This document shows positions 27,839-35,054 of a stretch of DNA of 64,000 bases, in pieces. The notes below the pieces were generated by a model. The model was not told the origin of the DNA and ran no database searches. It was given only the letters and a program-made list of their open reading frames with translations. Origin of the DNA: Rugamonas violacea. GTDB taxonomy: Bacteria > Pseudomonadota > Gammaproteobacteria > Burkholderiales > Burkholderiaceae_D. The DNA lies in assembly GCF_016461825.1 (NCBI RefSeq), contig NZ_JAEMNU010000049.1, positions 62,604 through 126,603 of the forward strand, written 5' to 3'. How positions within the stretch are numbered: the stretch's first letter is position 1; each line of letters opens with the position of its first letter. The translations under genes and the position numbers were made by a program.

Positions 27839-28489
27839 TTACACGGCGGACACGTCCAGCTCGGCGCCGGTGGCGGCCTTGACCTGGTCCTTGCTGACGC
27901 CGGGCGCCAGTTCGATCAGCTTGAGGCCCTGCGGCGTCACTTCGATCACGCCGAGGTCGGTGATGATCAGGTCGACCACGCCGACGCCGGTCAGCGGCAG
28001 GTCGCATTTCGTCAGCAGCTTGTGCGAGGTCGAGCCGTCCTTGGCGGTGGCGACGTGCTCCATCAGCACGACGACGCGCTTGACGCCGGCCACCAGGTCC
28101 ATCGCGCCGCCCATGCCCTTGACCATTTTGCCCGGGATCATCCAGTTGGCCAGGTCGCCCTGTTGCGACACCTGCATCGCGCCGAGGATGGCCAGGTTGA
28201 TCTTGCCGCCGCGGATCATGCCGAAGGAATCGGCCGAGCTGAAGTAGGCCGAACCGGGCAGCGCCGTCACGGTCTGCTTGCCGGCGTTGATGAGGTCGGC
28301 GTCGACCTCGGCGTCGGTCGGGAAGGGGCCGATGCCCAGCAGGCCGTTTTCCGACTGCAGGAACACCTCGATGTCCTGCGGCACATAGTTGGCCACCAGG
28401 GTGGGCAGGCCGATGCCCAGGTTCACATAAAAACCGTCCTGCAATTCTTTCGCCGCGCGGGCGGCCATTTCGTCACGAGTCCATGCCAT
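27839..28489 (-). CDS. scoB: 3-oxoacid CoA-transferase subunit B
   Basis: A 216-residue protein. The family I CoA-transferase beta subunit motif is [12 protein letters not shown], with the catalytic Glu that forms the CoA thioester, and [16 protein letters not shown] and [19 protein letters not shown] are further hallmarks. With subunit A it transfers CoA from succinyl-CoA (or acetyl-CoA) to acetoacetate. Whether the donor is succinyl-CoA (ScoAB) or acetyl-CoA (AtoDA) cannot be read here. It lies 51 bases after subunit A. Confidence 0.92.
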   Translation of the reverse strand: MAWTRDEMAARAAKELQDGFYVNLGIGLPTLVANYVPQDIEVFLQSENGLLGIGPFPTDAEVDADLINAGKQTVTALPGSAYFSSADSFGMIRGGKINLAILGAMQVSQQGDLANWMIPGKMVKGMGGAMDLVAGVKRVVVLMEHVATAKDGSTSHKLLTKCDLPLTGVGVVDLIITDLGVIEVTPQGLKLIELAPGVSKDQVKAATGAELDVSAV

Positions 28490-28540
28490 AGTAATCTCCG
28501 TCGTTCTTTGTTCTGGGGGCGCTGCCGGGGGGGTAAGCGG

Positions 28541-29242
28541 CTAAGCGGCGGCGCGCACGGTGCGCTGCTCGATGCGTTTTTCCGGCGTGGCGTTGACCAC
28601 GATGCGGTGCACGAAGATGCTCGGCAGGTGGACCTGGTCGGGATCGATCTCGCCGACCTCGACCAGCTCCTCGACCTCGGCGATGGTGATCTTGCCGGCC
28701 ATCGCCACGTTCGGGTTGAAGTTGCGCGCGGTCTTGCGGAACACCAGGTTGCCGGCCTTGTCGGCCTTCCAGGCCTTGACCAGCGACACGTCCGACACCA
28801 GGCTGCGCTCCATCACGTACTGCTCGCCGTCGAACTCGCGGATCTCCTTGCCCTCGGCGACGATGGTGCCGACGCCGGTCTTGGTGAAGAAGGCCGGGAT
28901 GCCGGCGCCGCCGGCGCGCAGTTTTTCCGCCAGCGTGCCCTGCGGGGTGAATTCGAGCTCCAGCTCGCCGGCCAGGTATTGGCGGGCGAACTCCTTGTTC
29001 TCGCCGACGTAGGAGGCGATCATCTTCTTGATCTGGCGGGTCTCGAGCAACTGGCCGAGGCCGAAGCCGTCGACGCCGGCGTTGTTGGAGATGGCGGTCA
29101 GCCCGGTCACGCCGGAGTCGCGCAGCGCCAGGATCAGGGCCTCGGGGATGCCGCACAGGCCGAAGCCGCCGACGGCGATGGTTTGACCATTTTGGACCAC
29201 GCCAGCCAGGGCTGAGGCGGCGTCCGGATACACTTTGTTCAT
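28541..29242 (-). CDS. scoA: 3-oxoacid CoA-transferase subunit A
   Basis: A 233-residue protein. The family I alpha-subunit signature GGFGLCGIPEALILALRDSG is near residues 25-44, followed by NNAGVDGFGLGQLLETRQIK and AFFTKTGVGT. It forms the heteromeric transferase with the following gene. Acetoacetate activation links bdhA and fatty-acid breakdown to central metabolism. The divergent PAS-LuxR gene probably regulates this pair, which is inference from the shared upstream region. Confidence 0.92.
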   Translation of the reverse strand: MNKVYPDAASALAGVVQNGQTIAVGGFGLCGIPEALILALRDSGVTGLTAISNNAGVDGFGLGQLLETRQIKKMIASYVGENKEFARQYLAGELELEFTPQGTLAEKLRAGGAGIPAFFTKTGVGTIVAEGKEIREFDGEQYVMERSLVSDVSLVKAWKADKAGNLVFRKTARNFNPNVAMAGKITIAEVEELVEVGEIDPDQVHLPSIFVHRIVVNATPEKRIEQRTVRAAA

Positions 29243-29273
29243 ACGCGTCCCTTATCTTTTGTTAAGCTGTGTC

Positions 29274-29336
29274 GCTTTGTTTTGTTGATATCGCATGCAG
29301 CGCAACGTCTCAGCATAAAATACACAAAACAAAAGC
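29274..29336. promoter_or_regulatory. Inverted repeat in the scoA / PAS-LuxR divergent region
   Basis: GCTTTGTTTTGT (29274-29285) faces ACAAAACAAAAGC (29324-29336), with one extra A in the right arm. The arms lie in the 151-base gap between divergent genes and are a candidate operator. CATAAAAT at 29314 may be a minus-10 element. Confidence 0.5.
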
Positions 29337-29393
29337 ACAATACCGTAGAACTACCTGCATTCTTTCCCTCGACCAGAATTGAAACCGCGCCAG

Positions 29394-29954
29394 ATGAATG
29401 CACCGCAAGCCATCGATTACGAAACCATTTTCCTGCACGCGCCGGTCGGCATGTGCATCTCCGAGAACCGCGTCATCCAGTCCTGCAACGAGGCGCTGGC
29501 GGCGATGTTCGGCTACAGCCGGGCCATGCTCGAAGGCCTGTCGTTCCAGGTGCTCTACCCCACCGTCGACGAATTCCTGCGCACCGGCGACCGCATCATC
29601 CCGATCATGAACGCGCGCGGCCGCTATTCGGACGAGCGGATCATGCGGCGGGCCAACCAGGAACTGTTCTGGTGCCACGTCAGCGGCCACGCGCTCAAAC
29701 TCAACGAGCCGCTCGGGCCGGGCATCTGGACTTTCGAGGACGTCAGCGAGAAACGTCCGGTGACCGCCGAGCTGACCCCGCGCGAGCGCGAAATCGCCGC
29801 CCTGCTGGTCGAAGGCAAGACCAGCAAGATCATCGCGCGGCAGATCGACCTGTCGCCGCGCACGGTGGAGATGCACCGGGCCAAGCTGATGCGCAAATTC
29901 TCCGCCGCCACCTCGTCCGAGCTGGTCCACAAACTGGTCGGCCTGCACCTCTAG
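29394..29954 (+). CDS. PAS domain LuxR-type transcriptional regulator
   Basis: A 186-residue protein. An N-terminal PAS fold covers residues 10-115 (APVGMCISENRVIQSCNEAL, AAMFGYSRAMLEGLSF), and a C-terminal LuxR helix-turn-helix covers 120-180 (LTPREREIAALLVEGKTSKI, LSPRTVEMHRAKLMRKF). It has no receiver or kinase, so it is a one-component sensor-regulator. The start is the ATG at 29394. It is divergent from scoAB, and a similar PAS-LuxR gene beside ketone-body genes would suit a regulator of acetoacetate use. The ligand is unknown. Confidence 0.88.
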   Translation: MNAPQAIDYETIFLHAPVGMCISENRVIQSCNEALAAMFGYSRAMLEGLSFQVLYPTVDEFLRTGDRIIPIMNARGRYSDERIMRRANQELFWCHVSGHALKLNEPLGPGIWTFEDVSEKRPVTAELTPREREIAALLVEGKTSKIIARQIDLSPRTVEMHRAKLMRKFSAATSSELVHKLVGLHL

Positions 29955-29964
29955 CGCCCGGTCA

Positions 29965-30046
29965 AAAACCACCCAACGGCAGAGAGCCGGGGCCGGACCC
30001 GGCGCGCCAAGGCGGGGAGTCCAACCCCGGATTTCGCCGCTGGGTT
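29965..30046. repeat. Dispersed palindromic element, copy D (degenerate)
   Basis: The flanks AACCACCCAACGGCAGAGAGCC and GCCGCTGGGTTCG match copy B closely. The core GGGGCCGGACCC ... GGGGAGTCCAACCCC is imperfect and spread by a 13-base spacer. It lies between convergent genes. Confidence 0.75.
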
Positions 30047-30083
30047 CGCTTGACTCACCGCGCCCGCCGCGCGCGGCCCGTCC

Positions 30084-30860
30084 TCACATCGCCAGCATGC
30101 CGTCGTCGGCCGAGATGATGGCGCCGTTGATGAAGTGCGAATCCTCGCCGGCCAGCAACAGCAGCAAACCGTCGAGGTCCTCCGGCTTGCCGGCACGCTT
30201 GCGCGGCAGCATGTCGACCAGTTTCTGGCCCTGTTCGCTGGCGAAATACTCTTCGTTGATCTCGGTCGAGATATAGCCCGGGCAGATGGCGTTGGTGTTG
30301 ATGTTGTACTTGCCCCACTCGACCGCCATGGCCTTGGTCATCTGCACCACGCCGGCCTTGCTCATGCAGTAGACGCCGATCTGCGGCAGCACGCGCAGGC
30401 CGGCCACCGAGGCGATGTTGATGATGCGGTGTTGTTTTTTGGGATCGCCCTTGGCGCGCGCGATCATCCGCTTGGCGGTCTGCTGGGCGACGAAAAAGGC
30501 GCCGCGCAGATTGGTGTCCATGACGAAGGCGTAGTCCTCCGGCGAGACGTCGACCAGGCGCTGGGTGTTGGACACGCCGGAGTTGTTGACCAGGATGTCG
30601 ATCGGTCCGGCCTCCGTCTCGGCGTGGGCGATGGCCGACTTGATGCTGGCGAAATCGGTCACGTCCAGGCTGACCACGTGGGCCGCGCCGCCGTCGGCTT
30701 CGATCTCGGCGCGCAGCTCCTTGAGGCGTTCGGTGCGGCGCGAGGCCAGCACCACTTGCGCGCCGGCCTGGGCCAGCACCTTGGCGAAGCGCGCGCCCAG
30801 GCCGCTGGAGGCGCCGGTGATCAGCGCGATTTTTCCCTCAAAATTGACTTCTATGCCCAC
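30084..30860 (-). CDS. SDR-family oxidoreductase
   Basis: A 258-residue classical short-chain dehydrogenase/reductase. Cofactor site ITGASSGLGARFA near residues 14-26, with LASRRTERL after strand 2 (basic residues suggest NADPH). The usual NNAG is NNSG (LVNNSGVS). Catalytic Ser-Tyr-Lys lie in INIASVAG and YCMSKAG, and the C-terminus has ADDGMLAM in place of the DGG motif. Substrate unknown. It stands beside ETF-QO and CoA-transferase genes, so an acyl or hydroxyacyl substrate is possible. Confidence 0.88.
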   Translation of the reverse strand: MGIEVNFEGKIALITGASSGLGARFAKVLAQAGAQVVLASRRTERLKELRAEIEADGGAAHVVSLDVTDFASIKSAIAHAETEAGPIDILVNNSGVSNTQRLVDVSPEDYAFVMDTNLRGAFFVAQQTAKRMIARAKGDPKKQHRIINIASVAGLRVLPQIGVYCMSKAGVVQMTKAMAVEWGKYNINTNAICPGYISTEINEEYFASEQGQKLVDMLPRKRAGKPEDLDGLLLLLAGEDSHFINGAIISADDGMLAM

Positions 30861-31075
30861 GAGCTACTCCCTTACTTGGAACTATCTGATTGTCTGGTGA
30901 TCCATTGTAGACGCGCGGCGCGCATGCCTGCGCTATCTAAACGCAATCATTACACAAATCGCCAGTATTAGATTGCGGCATCTAATAATGTCCCTCAAAA
31001 TGGCGCCAAAGTTGCAATCCGCAGCAAAAAGAAGCACACTCGTGCTTAAATTTTTCTCCACTATAAAAAAACACC

Positions 31076-32752
31076 ATGACACAGCCTAATAATCTAGTTG
31101 AACAGTACGGCCCACGCGACGCGATGGAATACGACGTCGTGATCGTCGGCGGTGGCCCTGCGGGCTTGTCGGCGGCGATCAAGATCAAGCAGTTGGCGGC
31201 CGAGAAGGGCCAGGAAGTCTCCGTCGTCGTGCTGGAAAAAGGCGGCGAGCTGGGCGCGCACATCCTGTCGGGCGCGGTGATGGACCCGAAGGCCTTGACC
31301 GAACTGATCCCCAACTGGAAGGAACTGGGCGCGCCGCTGCACACCGAGGTGAGCGAAGACCGCGTGCTGTTCCTGACCGAGACCAAGGCCTTCAAGACGC
31401 CGAACTTCGCCCTGCCGGCCTGTTTTGAAAACCACGGCAACTATGTCATTTCGCTGGGCAACGTGGTGCGCTGGCTGGGCCAGCAGGCCGAGGCGCTGGG
31501 CGTCGAGGTGTTCCCCGGCTTCGCCGCCGCCGAGATCCTGTACAACGACGACGGCTCGGTCAAGGGCGTGGCCACCGGCAACATGGGCGTCAAGCGCGAC
31601 GGCGAGCCCGGCCCCGACTTCCAGATCGGCATGGAGCTGCACGGCAAGTACACCCTGTTCGCCGAGGGCGCCCGCGGCCACCTGGGCAAACAGTTGATGG
31701 CCAAGTACGACCTGAACAAGGGCAAGGACCCGCAATCCTACGGCATCGGCATCAAGGAACTGTGGGAGATCGACCCGGCCAAGCACCAACCCGGCCTGGT
31801 GGTGCACACCACCGGCTGGCCGCTCGACAGCAAGACCTACGGCGGCTCCTTCCTCTACCACTTGGAAAACAACCAGGTGATGGTCGGCTACGTGGTCGGC
31901 CTGAGCTACGAGAACCCCTACCTGTCGCCGTATGAGGAGTTCCAGCGCTACAAGACCCACCCGGCCATCCGTGGCTTCTTCGAGGGCGGCAAGCGGATCT
32001 CCTACGGCGCCCGCGCCATCACCGCCGGCGGCCTGCAGTCGCTGCCGAAGCTGGTGTTCCCGGGCGGCGCGCTGATCGGTTGCGACGCCGGCTTCCTCAA
32101 CATGAGCCGCATCAAGGGCAGCCACGCCGCCATCAAGAGCGGCATGCTGGTCGCCGAGGCGGTGTTCGGCGCGCTGGGCGAGCAACGCCAGCACGACGAG
32201 CTGAGCGCCTTCCCGGCCGCCTTCGAGCAATCCTGGCTGCACGAGGAGCTGCACGTGGCGCGCAACGTCAAGCCATGGCTGAGCAAGGGCCTGTACCTGG
32301 GCTCCGTGATGACCGTCATCGACCAGTTGATCCTGCGCGGCAAGGCGCCGTGGACCTTGCGCCACAGCTACGCCGACCACGAGTGCCTGAAGCCGGCGGC
32401 CCAATGCACCCCCATCGTCTATCCCAAGCCGGATGGCAAGCTGACCTTCGACCGTCTGTCGTCGGTGTTCATCTCCAACACCAACCACGCCGAGGACCAG
32501 CCGATCCACCTGACCCTGAAGAACGCCAGCGTGCCGGTCGACGTCAACCTGGCCCAGTTCGCCGGTCCGGAAGCGCGCTACTGCCCGGCCGGGGTGTACG
32601 AGTTCGTCAAGACCGACGAGGGCGCCGACCGCCTGCAGATCAACGCGCAGAACTGCGTGCACTGCAAGACCTGCGACATCAAGGACCCGACCCAGAACAT
32701 CGTCTGGATCACGCCGGAGGGCGGCGGCGGACCGAACTATCCAAACATGTAA
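31076..32752 (+). CDS. Electron transfer flavoprotein-ubiquinone oxidoreductase
   Basis: A 558-residue protein, normal length. FAD-binding VVIVGGGPAGLSAAIKIKQL near residues 21-40, FAEGARGHLGKQL, and the ubiquinone/membrane helix region follow. The C-terminal ferredoxin-like part has the four iron-sulfur cysteines YCPAGVYEF and NCVHCKTCDIKDP. It passes electrons from ETF, reduced by acyl-CoA dehydrogenases, to ubiquinone at the inner membrane. It supports the view that this region serves fatty-acid oxidation. Confidence 0.96.
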   Translation: MTQPNNLVEQYGPRDAMEYDVVIVGGGPAGLSAAIKIKQLAAEKGQEVSVVVLEKGGELGAHILSGAVMDPKALTELIPNWKELGAPLHTEVSEDRVLFLTETKAFKTPNFALPACFENHGNYVISLGNVVRWLGQQAEALGVEVFPGFAAAEILYNDDGSVKGVATGNMGVKRDGEPGPDFQIGMELHGKYTLFAEGARGHLGKQLMAKYDLNKGKDPQSYGIGIKELWEIDPAKHQPGLVVHTTGWPLDSKTYGGSFLYHLENNQVMVGYVVGLSYENPYLSPYEEFQRYKTHPAIRGFFEGGKRISYGARAITAGGLQSLPKLVFPGGALIGCDAGFLNMSRIKGSHAAIKSGMLVAEAVFGALGEQRQHDELSAFPAAFEQSWLHEELHVARNVKPWLSKGLYLGSVMTVIDQLILRGKAPWTLRHSYADHECLKPAAQCTPIVYPKPDGKLTFDRLSSVFISNTNHAEDQPIHLTLKNASVPVDVNLAQFAGPEARYCPAGVYEFVKTDEGADRLQINAQNCVHCKTCDIKDPTQNIVWITPEGGGGPNYPNM

Positions 32753-32799
32753 ATATGCAAACCCTTGGTCCGGCCCGCCGGACTAGGCGGGAAAGCAAC

Positions 32800-32838
32800 A
32801 AAACAGCGCGCGGTGAGCCCCACCCCGCGCTGTTTTTT
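32800..32838 (+). terminator. Terminator after ETF-QO
   Basis: AAAACAGCGCG pairs with CGCGCTGTTTT, followed by a run of T, 47 bases after the stop codon. Confidence 0.9.
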
Positions 32839-33062
32839 CTTTTCCAAACGTAATTTCCCGCGCCAGAACGGCGGAAACGGCCCATAATCCGCAGGTGGAA
32901 ACGCCGCGAACGGCAGGCCTGGCGGGTGTTTTAAGGGCTGAAGTAATTTATTTTCGAAAATTTCCACAAAGCATTTAATGCCCACCCCACATTGGTCGTC
33001 TTGTACTTGGGAGAGCATCAAAACGTTGCTCCGAACTGAACCCACCTACCAGGAGTTATTTC
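32839..33062 (+). promoter_or_regulatory. Flagellin upstream region
   Basis: It contains the probable flagellin promoter and an AT-rich patch at 32930-32970. The ribosome-binding site AGGAG is at 33051-33055, 8 bases before the ATG. A sequence GCCCATAA at 32880 resembles the sigma-28 minus-10 but has no matching minus-35. Confidence 0.4.
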
Positions 33063-33947
33063 ATGCTGAGTCTTCACACCAACGCTGCGGCCCTTTCCGC
33101 ACAAAACTCGATCGGTCGCACCCAGTCCAGCCTGTCGACTTCGCAGACCCGCCTGAGCACCGGCTTCCGTGTCAACTCGGCAATGGACGACGCCGCCGGC
33201 CTGCAGATCGCCACCCGCCTGAAAGCCCAGACCAGCGGCATGGCCGTGGCAATGCGCAACACCCAGAATTCGATCTCGATGATGCAGACCGCCGAAGGCG
33301 CGCTGGACGAAACCACCAACATCCTGGTCCGCATGAAAGACTTGGCCACCCAAGCGGCTGATGCCTCGTCGAACGCCACCGACAAGGACGCCATGCAGTC
33401 GGAATATGATTCGCTGACCAGCGAATTGAGCAACATCATGGCCAACACCAAGTTCGGCGGCACGACGCTGCTGACCAGTGCATCGGGTAAATTCGCCGCC
33501 AGCGTCGACTTCCAGATCGGTTCGGACACGAGCGAAAAAATGACCATGGATCTGTCCCAGCAGGTAACCGATGTGCATGCCGACATCGCTCTTGCAGCCG
33601 CCGACTACAGCACCGCCGGCACGGCATCGGCCGGCCACGCCACCGGACTGGGCGAGCTTGCCAGCGGCACCGCCAACGCCACCATCGCCAAGCTGGCCAC
33701 GTCCATCGACACCGTCGGCAAGCTGCGTTCGGCGTTGGGTGCCAACTCGAACCGCCTCGACCACGTCTACAACAACTTGTCGAACATCTCGACCAACACC
33801 AAGTCGGCTACCGGCCGCATCATGGACACCGACTTCGCCGCTGAATCGTCGAGCATGACCTCGAACCAGATGTTGCTGCAAGCCGGCACCGCGATGCTGA
33901 AACAAAGCAACAGCACCTCGTCGCTGGTTATGTCCCTGCTGCAATAA
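33063..33947 (+). CDS. fliC: Flagellin (lateral type)
   Basis: A 294-residue protein. Conserved N-terminal D0/D1 (LHTNAAALSAQNSIGRTQSS, RLSTGFRVNSAMDDAAGLQI) and C-terminal D1/D0 (LGANSNRLDHVYNNLSNIST, MLLQAGTAMLKQSNSTSSLV) are present. Only a short variable centre (about residues 150-210, rich in Ala, Thr and Ser) lies between them, so it lacks bulky D2/D3 domains. It builds the filament through the export apparatus encoded nearby. Its position beside a FliK-like gene and the lateral-type cluster suggests a LafA-like flagellin of the second system. Confidence 0.95.
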   Translation: MLSLHTNAAALSAQNSIGRTQSSLSTSQTRLSTGFRVNSAMDDAAGLQIATRLKAQTSGMAVAMRNTQNSISMMQTAEGALDETTNILVRMKDLATQAADASSNATDKDAMQSEYDSLTSELSNIMANTKFGGTTLLTSASGKFAASVDFQIGSDTSEKMTMDLSQQVTDVHADIALAAADYSTAGTASAGHATGLGELASGTANATIAKLATSIDTVGKLRSALGANSNRLDHVYNNLSNISTNTKSATGRIMDTDFAAESSSMTSNQMLLQAGTAMLKQSNSTSSLVMSLLQ

Positions 33948-33990
33948 TCGTAGCGTCTTCCTGATCTGGCAACAGGCGGGAACACAAGGA

Positions 33991-34021
33991 GCCAACCGGA
34001 AACCCGGTTGGCTTTTTTTTT
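33991..34021 (+). terminator. Terminator after flagellin
   Basis: GCCAACCGG-AAAC-CCGGTTGGC followed by nine T, 43 bases after the flagellin stop. It gives the flagellin its own transcript end. Confidence 0.95.
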
Positions 34022-34045
34022 GCCGGCAAGACATGAGAAAGCGCA

Positions 34046-34957
34046 ATGGCATTTGACCGCATAGAACCCACCACCGCGCCGCTCGGCCCGCTCGACCGGC
34101 AAGACCGCAACACCGGCCCGGCGCCCGCCACCGGCGGCGACGGCGTCTATCCGCTCGGCCCCTTGGGCGCCGGCGCGGTCGACCTATTGCTCGAAGGCGG
34201 CGAGGGCCGGCCCCGGGCGCAGGCGGGCATGGACGCGCTGTTCAGCAACAAACCCAACGCCGGCGATCCGGCGGCGATGCAGCCGAACCAGTTGTTCATG
34301 TCGCGCCAGATGGTCTGGCATCCGCCCGACACCAGCACCATGGCCGCGTCCTGGGCCGTCATGGTGCGCACCTACGGCACCCAGCGCGATGCGCTGATGC
34401 AACAAGCCAACGGCCAGCACGTGCCGGCCAGCCTGTTCATGGCCGACCACACGCCGACGTCGATGCGCGAGGGCCGCCCCGGCCTGCCGCTGGTCACCGA
34501 AATGGAACCGTGGCGCTTCGCCGTCTACGCCTGGGGGGCGGAAAAACTGGTGTTGAAGGTGATCGCCAAGGATGGCGACGCGGAGAATTCACGCCGCCGC
34601 CGGCGCCGTGTCGCGCTGCGGCTGGAGTTGATGCTGCCGGGCGTGGGCCGGGTGGTGATCCAGATGGAGCCGGCCGGCTCCGGCGTGGTGCTCGAAGTGG
34701 GGGCGCTACAAAGCTCGGCGATGCAGCACATGCGCGAGATGCTGCCGCAACTGGCCTCGACGGTCAGCCGCTCCGGCCTGACCATCCTGCGCTGCCGCCT
34801 GCTGCGCGAGTTGACGCCGAGCGCACACGGCGCCGACTATCCGACCCGCGAACTGACCGCCATGCTGAGCCAGGCGATCTTCAAGGCCATGGCCGAGGTG
34901 GCAGTGCTGCTGTCGCAGCCGTTGCCGCCGGACGAGCTGTTCTCCGAAACGGCCTGA
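34046..34957 (+). CDS. FliK-like (hook-length control domain) protein, unnamed
   Basis: A 303-residue protein that I do not recognise as a named gene. The C-terminal part, about residues 190-255 (LRLELMLPGVGRVVIQMEPA, then GLTILRCRLL), has the pattern of the FliK Flg_hook C-terminal domain. The middle (MEPWRFAVYAWGAEKLVLKV) precedes a run of arginines, SRRRRRRVALRL. There is no signal peptide or membrane helix. The cluster has its own fliK at 49.8 kb, so this would be a second such protein. It lies 98 bases after flagellin, beyond a terminator, and ends toward flhA. Confidence 0.6.
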   Translation: MAFDRIEPTTAPLGPLDRQDRNTGPAPATGGDGVYPLGPLGAGAVDLLLEGGEGRPRAQAGMDALFSNKPNAGDPAAMQPNQLFMSRQMVWHPPDTSTMAASWAVMVRTYGTQRDALMQQANGQHVPASLFMADHTPTSMREGRPGLPLVTEMEPWRFAVYAWGAEKLVLKVIAKDGDAENSRRRRRRVALRLELMLPGVGRVVIQMEPAGSGVVLEVGALQSSAMQHMREMLPQLASTVSRSGLTILRCRLLRELTPSAHGADYPTRELTAMLSQAIFKAMAEVAVLLSQPLPPDELFSETA

Positions 34958-34998
34958 GCCGCCACCCCGGCGGCGGCCGCGCCGCGCCGTCCAATGCG

Positions 34999-35024
34999 AA
35001 ATGGCGCCGCGCGGCGCCATTTTT
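34999..35024. terminator. Bidirectional terminator between the FliK-like gene and flhA
   Basis: AAATGGCGCC-GCGC-GGCGCCATTT with further T on the right and A on the left. It serves the two converging genes. Confidence 0.85.
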
Positions 35025-35054
35025 CCCATCCGCGGGCCGGCGCGCCCCGCCCCG

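Noticed and set aside
1141..30046. Treating the palindromic elements as simple terminators
   Set aside because: They have conserved outer arms, no T-runs, and occur inside an operon and between genes with separate terminators or hairpins.
32880..32887. GCCCATAA as a sigma-28 minus-10 for flagellin
   Set aside because: It matches 7 of 8 bases, but there is no TAAA-type minus-35 at about 15 bases upstream, and it is 175 bases from the start.
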